A program made the translations under genes and the position numbers. A DNA stretch of 64,000 bases from Trachythela sp. YZ-2020 (taxonomy: Eukaryota; Cnidaria; Anthozoa; Malacalcyonacea; Clavulariidae). Every line of letters starts with the position of its first letter. Position 1 is the first letter of the stretch. Shown in pieces: positions 33,561 to 46,214 of the stretch. The stretch covers positions 1,158,001-1,222,000 of the forward strand of contig JADLSH010000110.1 in NCBI GenBank assembly GCA_016169945.1. The letters run 5' to 3'. The notes beneath the pieces are model-generated. The model did not search any database. It was not told the DNA's origin and saw only the letters and a program-made list of their open reading frames with translations.

Positions 33561-34135
33561 GGATACAAGTATGGCTAGGCTGGACGCAAAGACAGAACCG
33601 ACATGCCGCAAAGGGACTGCTCACATGAAAATAACACCTCATTTGTTTAAAATAGAATACCTCACAAATAATTATATTGCGGCTAATAATTATATTTACT
33701 GATTGCCCACAGCTTCTACATAAAGCTATTATAGTTTATCACTGTTTAGCGTACACTTTAATCCCGTTCCCTGTTTTATACCCATTCCCCGATCCCCGTC
33801 CCCTGTTTTAAAGATAGTCCTTGCTAGCCGATAAAATTTTATAATACGCGTTACAGTCATCATAATACGCGTTACAGCCAGAAATTTAACAGATCATAAA
33901 TTCGCACGTTAATCGTTATGTATGAATAAGCCAATTCGGAGTTTCTACTGCGCATCCAAATGACGCGTTCTGCGTCGGGATAAAATTGCAGTTGAATCAT
34001 AACATGCAGCTGAGGCTGGAAGAATTATAATATGCATATGAAAGTATTCAACTGTTCAATTATTCATTTGTGTTTCACACATAGCCACAATAGAAATGTC
34101 TTCTGTGTAAGCAAAATAAAGAAAGATGCACTTAA

Positions 34136-34618
34136 GGAGGCTCCCTACAGTTTTAATTCTGTAGCACGCAAATGTGCTCTAAGGTCCATTATTTGCTCAT
34201 TTTGCAAGGTATGGTCACGAGACTTTGCCATCAGATTGCCACAATATTGCGGATTACGAAGAACAAAAAATGTTTTTAAATATTTACGTTGCCATGGTAA
34301 CAACGCGATTTAGAGATTGTCGTATTTTTATCTTCTTTCTTAATTTTTTGGATTTTCCTTCGGTAAAACATTTTTATTTTTTGAACACGAGCACCTAAAG
34401 TACAAAGTATTGAAATATGCGATTTAAAAAAAATTCCTCGGAGCCGAATTTTTTTTATTGCAAAAAAAAAGTTATTTTGAGATTTGTTCTTCGTAATCCG
34501 CAATATTTTGGCACTGAATCTGATGGCCAAGTCTCGTGACCATACCTTGCAAAATGAGCATATAATGGACCTTAGAGCACATTTGCGTGCTACAGAATTA
34601 AAACTGTAGGGAGCCTCC
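34136..34618. mobile_element. piggyBac-like MITE, TTAA target
   Basis: Inverted repeats of roughly 140-150 bp start GGAGGCTCCCTACAGTTTTA and are flanked by TTAA on both sides (34132-34135 and 34619-34622), the piggyBac target. The interior is AT-rich and non-coding. The arms themselves lie inside a larger inverted pair (about 33930-34030 and 34690-34810). Confidence 0.85.
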
Positions 34619-34904
34619 TTAAGAGAATATATTTTCTAACTAAAAGCGAGTCAACGGCGAGGAAAGTAATTGTTCTTCGAGCAATTGTTGCATATTCAAA
34701 TGATGATTGAACAGTTGAATACTTCGATATGCATATTTTAATTCTTCCAGTCTTAGCTACATGTTATGATTCAACTGTAATTTTATCCCGAAACTCCGAA
34801 CTGGCAATGAATAAATCATTTTCAAAATGTTTACTTGTTTTCGGAGTTACTATTGTATTGTAAAAACTATAGGCTGGCGGGCTTTATAGTTCAAATTATA
34901 GTCT

Positions 34905-37517
34905 GCAAAAATATATCAACGAACTTCCTTTTGACGAGAATCTGTCTCCCTTGCATGCTCTTCCATCTTTCCGGCGTCCCTGCATGATTTGTTTTGCATT
35001 TTTAATGTGCCACTGATGATATATGCTAAAATAAGAGCCGGCGGAGGAGGCAGCTGGTTGCATGTAATTGTTTGCAGATTGAAACAATACAGTTGGCAGG
35101 TTCCATGAAAAAATAACGCTTGCCGACGCAACAACGTTTTACATACTTCGGGTAAGATTTGCTTTTATTGTGAAGAGAGTTTATTGAATTCAGTATGTTC
35201 TCAATGATCATTTATTGTGGGTTAATATCATCGATCATGTCTGCACACTCCAACAACGATAAAGCACATGAAGAAGATAAACTAAATATCGGCAACAACG
35301 CTAAGTTGCCCATTATGGCGATTAGCACTTGGTATCCTGTTTCCAAAGATTGTGTTCTCAAAATGAAAGACAGTGAAATCGCGCAGATCATTCAACTTAC
35401 AAAAAGTAATCTCGTTCATATAGTGGATCTTCATCCCTTCTTTGGTACTAGTTACGACCGCCTGTTAGGAGACTTTCAAATTTCATTAGTAAATCCTATT
35501 GGTCGTGAAATTATACATATGCTCGAGACAGAATTCAATAATTATGTTACATGGACTTTGAACGCTGGAAGAAAACACGTTCAATTACATATCTACGAAA
35601 GTAGTAAAGAGTGCATTAAAACTAACGGACTGAATATATACGACTTTGTAGCCTGGAATATTCTCGAGCATATTGTTAGTAGCATGAACCAGCCAACAAA
35701 TTACGAAATTTGCTATAACTCCCCTGGTAGTTCTACCCGAGTTTGCATTCCGTATAAAAACGATTTAACGAAAGTGTACTGGAATGGTTCTTTATGGGTT
35801 GTCACAACTACAATGTTCGTTCTTTTTCCAATCTATTTTTTGTGGTTGCTATTCTTCCTATTATCTTACAGTTTGTTCGACATAAAATATCCCAAATATT
35901 ACAAGCTCGAGGAGAGCACGATGTCTCTTTCTTCTATTCTTCTTAAAATTATTTGGAAAGAATATGGTCGCGTATTTTCTTTTATCCGTAGGTGTATAAT
36001 AATGTGTTTCTTCACATATATCTCCTGGTGCTACAGTTCGAGGCCATCAGTATTAAGTTATTCTACGTATTTTGTCTTATACTCCACACTATCGGTTCCA
36101 ATTTCTCATCTGTTCAGATCTAAGATATCATTAACTCTCGAGAAAAGAGCAAATATTCAATCGACGGAAAATACTTCCTATCCCTTCTTTAAATGTATAG
36201 AATTTGGAGTCTGTGTTAATTGCTTAACTCTGCCATTTAACGTAAAGATGTGGAGGGAACTAGTAATGAATTTGTACGATTGCAACTTTCCTAAACCTCG
36301 TACACGTACACAGTCTAGTAATTTTAGTATTCCTAAATGCTCAAGACTATGCACATGGCGATTATTAAGAGCGTTATTTTGCCTCCCTTGTGTTTGTATT
36401 CTCCTTCCTTCAGTTCTCTTTATTTTTCTATTCATCTACTTTTGTTATCAAACGTTGACCATCCTAATGCTACTCTTGGGATTGGGAAATGTGGATAGTG
36501 AAACCGGGTATACACTATTTTGGAAGATATGCATTCTTCTGAACGACTTTTTCACCATGGTTAGCCTTCTAATCTTAATATTTCATATCTTTTTTATATC
36601 GGTGTTCGCGATACACTCTTTCCTGTTAGGATTGTTTCTAAATCTTATCTATTTCATTCCTTATCTCGCATTTATTTCGGTCTTAACATTCTACTGTCGT
36701 AGTTATTGGAAGTCTATGGAAGAGAAATATTTCGTATTAAACCGAGTAATTTACGAAGCATGCCGAGACAGACAAGACGATAATCATGACGGAACACCAA
36801 GCAATCAACCGAATGAAAACGAAATAGCATTACCTGTGGTGTCAAAAGAGGTTTATGAAAAAATCAGAGAGAAATTTTTACCTTACCATACAAACATATT
36901 CTATTTTAGTTTGAAAGTGTTGTGGTCTTTTGCATTCTCGTATGGTATTTTTGAGTTAGTGAATATGCTTCATACATTTCATATAACTGCTGCAGTTCAA
37001 GTTGTGACAACGGCGAGTGTCGGTATCATTCCTTACATGTTCAATATGGTAGCCTTGAAAATAAGCGAAGAAAGAGACAAAGCATGGAATGAAAAATTGA
37101 AATTAAATGTAAAATACATCGTGGAAGAACTAACTGTTGGGAATCCAGAACGAGCTAAGACGGTTCTAATAATACAAGATAGTGATGACCAGATAGTTAA
37201 ACTTGTTAAGCTATTGAAGTGTAAAGCAGCTAAACTACATGATGATGAAGCTACGACAGACTTGACTTCATCTGACAATGATGGGGTAGCACATATGGCG
37301 GACATTGTCTGGTACGAATCACCCGTATGATAACCAGTACTAAAATGTGTTGAAAAACGATGCTTTTGAAATAACCATAATAGACAACTTCGAATGCATT
37401 AAAGTTGATTTAATCAAAATTTATAATTCCTCTTACACCACATGACTTATATACGTTGTGTTGAGACGCTCGTTATGCAGAGCTTCGAAAAACTATATTT
37501 ATATACTTATTACAGGT
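34905..37517 (+). repeat. Duplicated block carrying membrane-protein copy 2
   Basis: Homologous to 28889-31579, including about 290-340 bp upstream of the ORF and about 190 bp downstream. The block boundary on the right is at TTATTACAGGTG, where copy 1 continues into a mariner-like MITE and copy 2 into the CACTG element. Confidence 0.85.
35195..37330 (+). CDS. Uncharacterised multi-pass membrane protein, 711 aa (intact copy 2)
   Basis: This is a single uninterrupted frame. Residues 1-17 (MFSMIIYCGLISSIMSA) look like a signal peptide or anchor; residues 18-200 form a hydrophilic, probably extracytoplasmic, domain. Likely membrane spans, by hydrophobicity read by eye: about 201-226, 264-280, 290-306, 388-417, 442-470, 472-500, 566-589 and 595-620, with a charged cytoplasmic-type linker at 503-560 and a charged tail (621-711). 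I do not recognise the family; its lack of introns and its tandem copy suggest a recently expanded lineage-specific gene. The start is chosen because homology with copy 1 begins upstream and this is the first ATG before the signal-like stretch. Confidence 0.8.
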   Translation: MFSMIIYCGLISSIMSAHSNNDKAHEEDKLNIGNNAKLPIMAISTWYPVSKDCVLKMKDSEIAQIIQLTKSNLVHIVDLHPFFGTSYDRLLGDFQISLVNPIGREIIHMLETEFNNYVTWTLNAGRKHVQLHIYESSKECIKTNGLNIYDFVAWNILEHIVSSMNQPTNYEICYNSPGSSTRVCIPYKNDLTKVYWNGSLWVVTTTMFVLFPIYFLWLLFFLLSYSLFDIKYPKYYKLEESTMSLSSILLKIIWKEYGRVFSFIRRCIIMCFFTYISWCYSSRPSVLSYSTYFVLYSTLSVPISHLFRSKISLTLEKRANIQSTENTSYPFFKCIEFGVCVNCLTLPFNVKMWRELVMNLYDCNFPKPRTRTQSSNFSIPKCSRLCTWRLLRALFCLPCVCILLPSVLFIFLFIYFCYQTLTILMLLLGLGNVDSETGYTLFWKICILLNDFFTMVSLLILIFHIFFISVFAIHSFLLGLFLNLIYFIPYLAFISVLTFYCRSYWKSMEEKYFVLNRVIYEACRDRQDDNHDGTPSNQPNENEIALPVVSKEVYEKIREKFLPYHTNIFYFSLKVLWSFAFSYGIFELVNMLHTFHITAAVQVVTTASVGIIPYMFNMVALKISEERDKAWNEKLKLNVKYIVEELTVGNPERAKTVLIIQDSDDQIVKLVKLLKCKAAKLHDDEATTDLTSSDNDGVAHMADIVWYESPV

Positions 37518-38495
37518 GCACTGCAAAAAATCAAATTCTAACCTAGAATTATATTCTTATTTTTCAGAAAATTTTTCTTATTTTAAGAAATTATTTCTTG
37601 TCAAGAAATATTTCAAGAAAAAAAATCTTGTTTTGAGAACAATAATCTTAAAGTAAGAAAATTTATCCAAGCAAGAATATTCGAAATAATTTTTTTCTTA
37701 TTTTAAGAACTATATTGTTCCAACATAAAATAATATTCTTATAATTAGAAAAATAATCTTCGAAAGAACCATCTGAATGTTTAACTGCATAAACGTTCAT
37801 TGAGTTTCCCCTTTAGTTTTCTTGTATATATGGTATCAAAAACTAATATCAGGTCGAATTTCCCTTACCATATATCATAGTTTGTAGAAATAGGTGACAC
37901 AGGTTGTTCAGACGAATAAATCACGCGTTGTAATAATATGTACCGTATAAGAATATATAAACCCTATTCTTGAGGCAATCTGAAACAGCGCGAGTATCTA
38001 ACCATGTATTTTTGCCGAAACCGTCGCATTATTTTTACCGGAAATTCATTAAAGAAAGTGAATTCAACATGGCGGATCGGGGTATATTATTAATAAAGCA
38101 ATGTTCTGAATTGAATTAAAATACTGTGCACAGTGTATAGATGGGGTAAGGTCAAGGAATGAGGGCAATGGTCTCTGAAGTTGAATAAGTATAATAATCA
38201 TAGGATTTCGAATCATTCTGTAGCTATTTGCCTTAATATACTTTGCCTTTGGAAAATAAGAAAATTTATCTAGGAAATATATTTTGTGAATTCTTAGTAT
38301 TTTCTTATTTTAAGAATTATATTCTTGTCATACATTTTTCTTGATGACTAAAAGATAAACAGAGTAATAGGGGATAACATGATAAATTTGGCCTTTTTCA
38401 AGATATATACTGGGGTGGCCTTCAATCAAGGCTTGGGTACAGTAGAAATTTGAGGGGGACTGCATTCCCCAATGGGTCTGACTGGCCTTGCCCCC

Positions 38496-38515
38496 CCCCC
38501 CCCCCCCAATGAAGG
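38496..38515. repeat. Poly-C run
   Basis: A run of about 17 C residues, prone to length variation and sequencing error. Confidence 0.9.
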
Positions 38516-38875
38516 TCCCTAGCTTTTGTCCAAGATATTAACAAAAATTGTTGTGATATTCATAAACAATACCTTTATACTGAAAGCTCATGCAGTTCAT
38601 AAATGGATTGATATTTTTTGGGGGAGACACATGGATCGCAGGTTACTATGCCACCAGCTTACCATATCCTTGACAGATCCTTTTTCTTTGATGGGTGAAG
38701 GTGTTGGTTATAGATAAGCGAATTAATAAACTATAGGGCATATTAGACACATAAATTGAGGCTGAACGGGTTAAGAGAATAAATCCATTTTACTAAAATT
38801 TTACCAGTATGAACATAGTAGATTATTTACATGACTAACATTACATTACAATCTATTTAAGCCATTCACACAAAG

Positions 38876-41662
38876 TCAGAAATGTAATGGGTTTTCACCT
38901 ATAACATGTTGATCAATTAGATCTCCTAAATAGTATTTCAGTGGCACATAAAGTCCATTATTGTGTTCCTGTAGGGAATAAACATTGTAATCTAGCATAG
39001 TATTGAGATGACAAAACTCACTTATTCCATTTGAAGACTCTTCAACCTGGTAAGCCACCAAGGTTTCATCAAACATGATTGTTTTGTATGGTATATATTG
39101 AAATATCACATACTCATTTGCCAACCAAATTGACTTCAGTTTACCGAAAATTGGTGCTCTTGGGACAAAAGTGGCATTCACTGCTACAACACACATTTTA
39201 TGGGGCGCATACTTGGTCCCGTGAACTTTGATCCACTTTGCTTTGTCGATTCTTGTTAGCATCGTGGGATTGGCAAACAATCCTGCTTGAACAATACTCT
39301 GAAACAAATCTTCCTTCTCTTCTGCCTCTACTTCTTTTGTTGGCCCCAGTTCTTTTTCACCAGCGAATAATGGGTGGTTACTTGGGTTTTCATTGCTAAA
39401 GTCAGCACAGTCATCATATTGGCATCGTTCAGCGAGGGATAAGCAAATGTTTTTGAAGTTCTGCCGAGTTGCCAAATCTTTGAAATATTGGTGCCTTGCT
39501 TCAAAGCGCATACATGAGTGTCGGATCAGTGGTCCAAGTTGCAGGGTCTGCTTACGTAGGTGAATCATGTAGTGCATTTTAGGAGTTACATTTACCATTG
39601 GAAACAGTTCCTTAAATTGTTTGAGATGGGTCTCAATTGTGTCCTCTAATTGTTGAATTGTTGCCTCGCTGACAACTGGTGAGAAGCATATTAATACAAT
39701 AGATTGTATTTGCATTATCAACTGATAATGCAGATTTTCATTGCCTACAAATTGTTGAAGGCAAAAGGGCAAGTATTTCAGGAAAATTCGTGCTTGTTCT
39801 GTTGTTTGCTTTAGTTTATACCTCTCCTGACCATTAAAGACTGAATCTTTTAACAATGGAGGTCTATTGGCCTCATCTTGGTACTGGATGCTTAGGGAAG
39901 TGAAAGAGCGGTTGAGCTGCTGTAGGGTAAAAAATCCATTGTCAATAAAGTACTGAATCACATGACGGAGTTCGTACTGGACAGCACCTTCCAGAACAAC
40001 ATGCATGATGTCTTGTGGAAGTTGTTTGGTGATGTCAAAGTCTGGAAGTTTACTCAGGAGGCTTCGATCCACAATGCCATATGTTGTTTCGAGGTCTTTT
40101 CGAGCTTGAGGGGTAGGGGCAGATTCAATCTGATTGCAATGTTCATTATATTGCTGACGGCTACGCTCAGGAAAAAGAGATGACCTAAAATTTACCTGCA
40201 TCTCCATAAATGTACACAAGCAACATCGACATTTCTGATGGGCCCAACCGACCTGAAATAGAAAGGAATAATTACTCTAAAATAATTATAATTGGATATT
40301 TCACGAATGGGTTGAAAGCAACATGGAAAGATAGCAGTGGTTATTCATTAATACCCAATACTTTAAAATTGACAAAATACTGTAGACCATTTGCAGGACC
40401 TTGTTACCTGACAGCCCACACATTAAATCGAGCAGTACTGTCCAAAAATGTGCAATATTAGCAAAAAGACAACTGACAGTAAAACCTCCTGACATGGGCT
40501 TATAATAGAATTGAGAATTAGTTTGGCAATTAATATTACCCTAACTGCAATATGTCCCAAACCTTTACCGAACATATTAATTATAGTGAATGGCAAACAC
40601 AAAATGTTCTTAACGCATTAGTTGGCATGTACCCAGATGTGCCGTACTTTAGTATATTACTCTGTCTAACGCCAGACGATTTCACTTGTTAGTGGTGGGG
40701 TACTGCCAGTTAATGGGTTAACAAAACTATCTGCCAATGTTTCTTGTTAACCCATTAGCTGGCAATGCGTGCTGGCAATGCGTCCAGATGCAACCTACTT
40801 TGCTATTTTACTGGTACTGTCAGTTAATGGGTTAATCGGCTTAAACCACCCATACAACCAGCTACCGATCAAGCACCTACTATAGCATTTCTCAAGAGGT
40901 AGAGATAAACTACTGTACAAATGAAAGCAAATGTATAGACAGTATATATTACCTTTACTTAAAATCCACCCCATTGATGTTGCCCTTCAGTGTCACCAAG
41001 ACAGCTTACCACAGTCCCAAACAGTTCTCTTTCTTGTCCATTTATGTCAAAAATATGACCATCAGCTAACTTGGCCAGATCATTGAATATAGGAGCAAGG
41101 ATTTGATTTGGACCATACTTTAAAACATCTTCGCTCTCACTATTGCTAACAGCTTAATTGCACACAACTTCGATCTGTACTTTGGGTGAATGTTGCCAAG
41201 GGTGTAGTAATACAAATCAACTTTGTGTTTTGAGGTATGACTTCCAAGGGGATTACATACTTCGACTTCATCATGGTAGAGTATAATAAGCAAAGCATCA
41301 GGATGATCTTGAAGTACTTTGTTTGTCTTACAGCACTGTCCATCACAAATGTCATAAAGAATTCCTTCTTTACATTGTCTAGGAGTTTCCACAGCCATTT
41401 CGAAAATTTTCCTGTTTGAAAGAAGCTGTTGAAGGCTTTCAAGAATTGGAATATAGACCATGGTGTCCTCTTGCTCACAAACAAGTCTCTTAGGACCTCT
41501 ATTTGTATAACCAATCTTTCTGCCAAGTACATATTGACAGGGTGCCCCAAAATTCATGTTCTTTTCTATATATGACATCTGACGATAAGTTGTTCCAAAT
41601 TCAACAAATGGGTCATCAAAGTTATCAACATAGGCAAGTGAAAATCCACTAGTATAAGACAA
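38876..41662 (-). pseudogene. Transposase-like gene (distant EnSpm/Tnp2 relative), two exons, frameshifted
   Basis: The downstream exon (40252-38876) opens after CTATTTCAG with VGWAHQKCRCCLCTF and is open for about 459 codons. It contains LPQDIMHVVLEGAVQYELRH, LKQTTEQARIFLKYLP and MHYMIHL...GPLIRHSCMRFEARHQYFK. The last resembles the C-terminal block of plant Tnp2-type transposases (MIHL..E...GP...R.M..FE). The upstream exon (41662 to about 40965) has VYIPILESLQQLL, DEVEVCNPLGSHTSKHK and YYTLGNIHPKYRSKL, then a frame slip at about 41120 (needed to read LKYGPNQILAPIFND) and an extra T near 40980. I know this as a multicopy family in fish and cnidarians. An older host-adopted gene is an alternative. 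Confidence 0.6.
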
Positions 41663-42275
41663 TTATTGTGCTTTGTATCTGTATGTCTGTTGGAACCAGG
41701 ATGACAATATTTCAACATATGTTCCCCCAGGTAGGGGAATTTGACAAAGTTGCTTTGCCTCTATGTGGGGAAATTGACACACAAAATTTTAAAATATTCA
41801 AATGCACGGGGTCTGCCCGCCCTCCAGGGGGTGGTGGAAACAAATTATAGGTGCATTAGGCGTTAATGAAAATGAGGCAGTCTGTGGGTACAGGGATAAT
41901 ATGTTGTAACGTTTTAATACTATCAGACATTGTATGTTTTCTATATTTTTGACAAGGCTCGCAGCAAGTTAGTTAGTTGTATCAATTATCAAATAGCTAT
42001 CATTTGATTGTTTAATGTAGGCGATCTTTGTAGCATGTCGGGGTTTTTTCAAGTCACAGTTTGTTACAGTTAGTAAATTCCAATGGCCTCTTAGACCCTT
42101 TGCTATAGTTAATAGCATGACCACTATATATACTGATATTTCAAGATTGTTTGGGAGATGCCATGTTGCGTTTATAGATATGACCAGACCTTTGCTACAA
42201 AACTATGCAGAACATAACTGATCCATGTGTTGTTTATATAAACCAGTAAAACATGCATTATTCTATTGGTTTTAG

Positions 42276-45200
42276 CTGCAAAAGTCAATGAGGAAACATT
42301 GTTAAAATTTAGTCGGGATGACTTACAAGATCTATTTTATGGCCCTGAAAACTTCTTGTTGCGACGTCGGTTATGGACCATTATTGAAAAAAGTGTAAGT
42401 TTCATTACATATTGCTATGGGAATGTTCTTGTGTTTCAGGTACCTCAATGGCCATTATTGCCATGTTTACCATTATAAAATACAGGAAACAGCATCTGTT
42501 TAGAACATTTTTTCAAATTTGTTTCTCAGTCTTTGACACTTTAAAACCTCAAGTACCAAAATATTGCTTGCATGTGTGGATGTTGTCTGCAATGACCCAT
42601 TTAGTTAAAATGAATTGTTTGATTATTTAGACAGTCATGTAAACTGTTTGCTACTGAGTACTAAGTGCTGTATATTGCTATACTGCATTTAACATATTCG
42701 GGGGAGAGTAATTATATTCATTTTATTCAGTCATTTAAAACCAATCATTTCAGCGAGACATGTGTGATTTGGAAGTTGAGGAATTGTTGCAGTCAGAAAC
42801 TTCAATCATACCATGTCTAAAAGTTTACTCAACTCCTGGTAAAAACTCTTCACCCCAGATGCCATCATCGCCCCAGATGCCAGAATCGCCAGACCCAATA
42901 TTTGTTCCAAAAAGTAGAACTTGTTCACCCCAAGTCCCATCCTCTCCTACTCCTTTGTCTATACCTTCAACACCATCAAGTAGATGTTCATCACCCATTG
43001 TTCATACATCTCCATGCACGCCAGTTACTCAAAATGCTCCAGATGATGTGTATGTGGTGAAATCCCAACCATCCCCAGCCTTTGTTGTGTACTGTGACAG
43101 TGAGTTGGGCTATGTTGCCAAAAACGATAGCATGTCTGATGCACTGTTCAGCAGATTAATGAGATCTCAATTGTCAAACATGAGATCGGAGTTGCATCGA
43201 TTGCCCATTCCAAGGGAGCCAAACAACTCGGAGTTACAAGATATGGCAAAGGCGTTGTGTCGTAGATATCCTTGTTTAAAGAAAATTCAAGTTCAAGGGG
43301 AAAATGGAGAAAAGACTTTTTCAAGTGTTTCAGAGGACGAGTTACAGGGTTTGAATGAGTATCAAATAAACAATTTACATGTAAGTATAAATGTTGTACC
43401 GGTAACATATTTGTCCCATGGCTGCCCATCTAACTGTTTTATATATCTATTTTAGGGCCACCTAGTGCCTTATTGAGAATTGCAATGTTGCAGGACAATG
43501 TTATGGAAAACAATTTGATATTTTTTCATCCTTGTTAAGACATTTTTTACTCTTCTGTTGCAGCTTTTTGTCTTGAATAGACTCAAGAAGCGCATGTACA
43601 ATTCAAGACCACCAAAGCGACCCCAAGGAAAAGTTCCTTCAAGAGGCATTAAGCGTCTAAAGAAAGATGTTCCTGAGCCAGGTGTGTATTTCTAACAAGT
43701 ATCTGTAATTTACTAGTGGATTTATGTTCAATTAGTTCACAGCAAACTGGCTAATGGTATCATACCTCAAGTATATATTTGGGACCAACATTTAGATCAC
43801 CCCAATGAAAAAAACACAAAAGTTACTTGAATCCAGAGTAATGAACAAAAACATGTTTTGTGGTGGTGTTAATGAAGTTAGGGAGCTATGGGACTATATA
43901 CACTAACTCCAAAATTTAAATGTCAGCTTTAAACTTGGTTCAATAAAGAATTCTGGAGTTTACAGGTTAACTCCAAAAATAATTTGGGGGCACTAAAAAT
44001 AATTTGGAGCCACTAAAAATAATTTGGAGGCACTGGAGCTAGCTAGCTAAACCTGTTAGTGGCAAACTCTAAAGTGGCAAACAAAAGTTACTGGCAAACT
44101 CTAAAGCTTGTCATCAGGGGGATCTGCTCCCGAGTCACACCTGGAATTTCATTGCTAGCTAAGTTTTGGGCAGATTGGTAGTGCAGTGCTTTCTCACTCT
44201 GAAAAGACAATTTGCAGCATTAAACACACATAGCCTCGACTGAATTCTTTGATTTCTTTTGAATTTTATTCAGTCTTACATAAATTTGATTTTGTCTGTT
44301 TCCAAAAGAATGTGTATTATTATTGGTTAAGGCTATGTATGTATAATGCTATATTATACAGTCAGGTAAACCCATAATATAATATAATAATACATCCCAA
44401 AGGTAATCCTACACAAATACTATAGCCAGAAATTTATTTATTTATTAAAGTAAATGTCCAAGATCAAATGTAAAAGAATTACCAAAAGGAACCAAACCAT
44501 GAGGACACAGGACCACCATCACAGGATATCGCTGAAAGGCATTATAGTGCACTTCAGAAAGAGCAGAAGAAAAAGAAGCCGAACAAAGCAGTTATCAACC
44601 AGTATTTAAACCTGGACTTTAAACCGAGGAGAAAATTTGTGGAGGAGACGCCAAGATCCTTGCGGCCGGCTAAAGTTCTTGAGAGATATTCTTGCTTTAA
44701 GAATGTAACTGAAGTAAGTTATTATGCTTTCAATAAATACAGAATGTGCCATGTGGTTAATGAAATCCATTATTTCATTATTACAAAAATTTTCTTTCTT
44801 CTAGAACAATTCTACCTTTGAACAAGTCTGGGTTCACATATGTTACATACTAACATTTACATTTTAATGGTCTCGATCAATATTTATAGGTTGTTGAAGA
44901 GGTTCGAATCGAAGAACATTAGATAAACCAGAAGAAGAGGATGAAACAACGTATTTAAGAAAGTGCGAGAGGAAGTTCATTGAGTAATTGGACACGTTAA
45001 TATATTATGGCATTTCGAAGGGCATTGTGAAGCCACCGCGTGGACAGTCATCTGGTAATTAAATATATTATTTTGGTATCTTTGTAAACAAGAACTGTAT
45101 TCATTAATCCATTAGCCCATTCGTTAGTACCCACATAGGTGTTGTTTGGCACAATTTTATAAATGAAAAATGCATTTTGATTTAGCTCCCACATTAATGT

Positions 45201-45813
45201 TGTTAATAATGTTGTTGTCTCTTATTAATGTTGTATTTTTATGTATAATTCCAGATACAAAAGTACTTCACTTAATGAAGAGCATTAATTTGCTTTTTAA
45301 GTCGAAAAGTAAACCATTGAAGAGCAAAGTGGACATTATAAACTTTGTTGAGGTGAGGTTACAGTAATTGTATCTACAAAGTCATTGTCAAGTGTATATA
45401 TATATCATTAGCTAGGTCGGAATAAAATGTAAACTTCGTTTCGAGCCTTCCTCACTCGAAACATCCAAGTGCTCTGTATATGATCTCTTCAAATAGTAGC
45501 TACCAAAACTGAGACTTATTTGGTTTATTTTTCGTTACTATATAAAGGAAGGTGACGCAACCTTGGCTACCTGGCTACAAAAGAAGCCTGTGGATATACC
45601 CGGTTTAATTCTGACAAAGTCTAATGGATCCATGTTATACCTTGGAAAGGAGCTATTGGCGAAGTTTGAGGATGGAGAATCTGCGAAAGCCGTTGTTTGC
45701 TTCTTAGCGTCCTTCTATGTACTGGATTTAGACTACCCGTCAACGTGGCTTGTAGCACTGTCGGTGCTCCAGAAACTTATTTTCGAGGACAACCGCGCGG
45801 ACAATATTGCTTG
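42276..45813 (+). pseudogene. SAM-domain protein (SAMD3-like family), multi-exon, damaged
   Basis: Exons with GT-AG borders: 42276-42394 (SAM-like LLKFSRDDLQDLFYGPENFL...), 42754-43380 (Ser/Pro-rich linker, then LCRRYPCLKKIQ), 43564-43681 (basic, LKKRMYNSRPPKRPQGK), 44451-44713 (NLDFKPRRKFVEETP), 44890 to about 45056, 45255-45352 and 45548 to about 45813 (LILTKSNGSMLYLGKELL ... FYVLDLDYP). The first three joins keep phase. An in-frame TAA at 44471 and a stop plus frame change at about 44920 break the protein. Such SAM proteins accompany the transposase-like family on the opposite strand. The first coding exon was not located. Confidence 0.6.
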
Positions 45814-46214
45814 GAGTGAGAACTTTTCTATCTATATCAGTACTCAAATGACCTATTCATGTATATCTTGTAGCTAAATATACAATTTTAAACATTCTAA
45901 TTGTTTTTTTCTTTATTGTTTTTAGTAGCTATACCAAACTGAAAAATAATTCTAGTTTCATCCCACACCGGATAAACTAGAATTATTTTCTTAGCGAGAT
46001 TTCAATTCAAGAACTTTTTTCTAGTTTTGTCCCGTGGGTAAGTAAAATTTTCTTATTAAGAATATATTTCTTATTTCAAGAAAACGCTTTAGAAACTTTT
46101 TCTTATTTCTAGAAAATAATTCTGAGATGCCCAAGAATTATTTTCTAGCAATAAGAAAAATTTTCTGGAACGTTTTCTTGAAATAAGTAAAATATTCTTA
46201 ATAAGAAAAGCAGT

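Larger units (their letters stand above)
37519..46214. mobile_element. Candidate 8.7-kb CACTA-like DNA transposon with two divergent genes
   Basis: The left end reads CACTGCAAAAAATC and the right end AAGAAAAGCAGT, giving inverted ACTGC tips. Both subterminal regions (37540-38345 and 45945-46210) are crowded with TTCTTATTTTAAGAA-type words, as in CACTA elements. Inside are a minus-strand transposase-like gene and a plus-strand SAM-domain gene, the two-gene layout of EnSpm/CACTA transposons. No target duplication is evident. Both genes carry breaks, so this copy is inactive. Confidence 0.55.

Noticed and set aside
39962..40183. Plus-strand ORF inside the transposase-like gene
   Set aside because: It is a shadow of the minus-strand coding exon, which has the family motifs.
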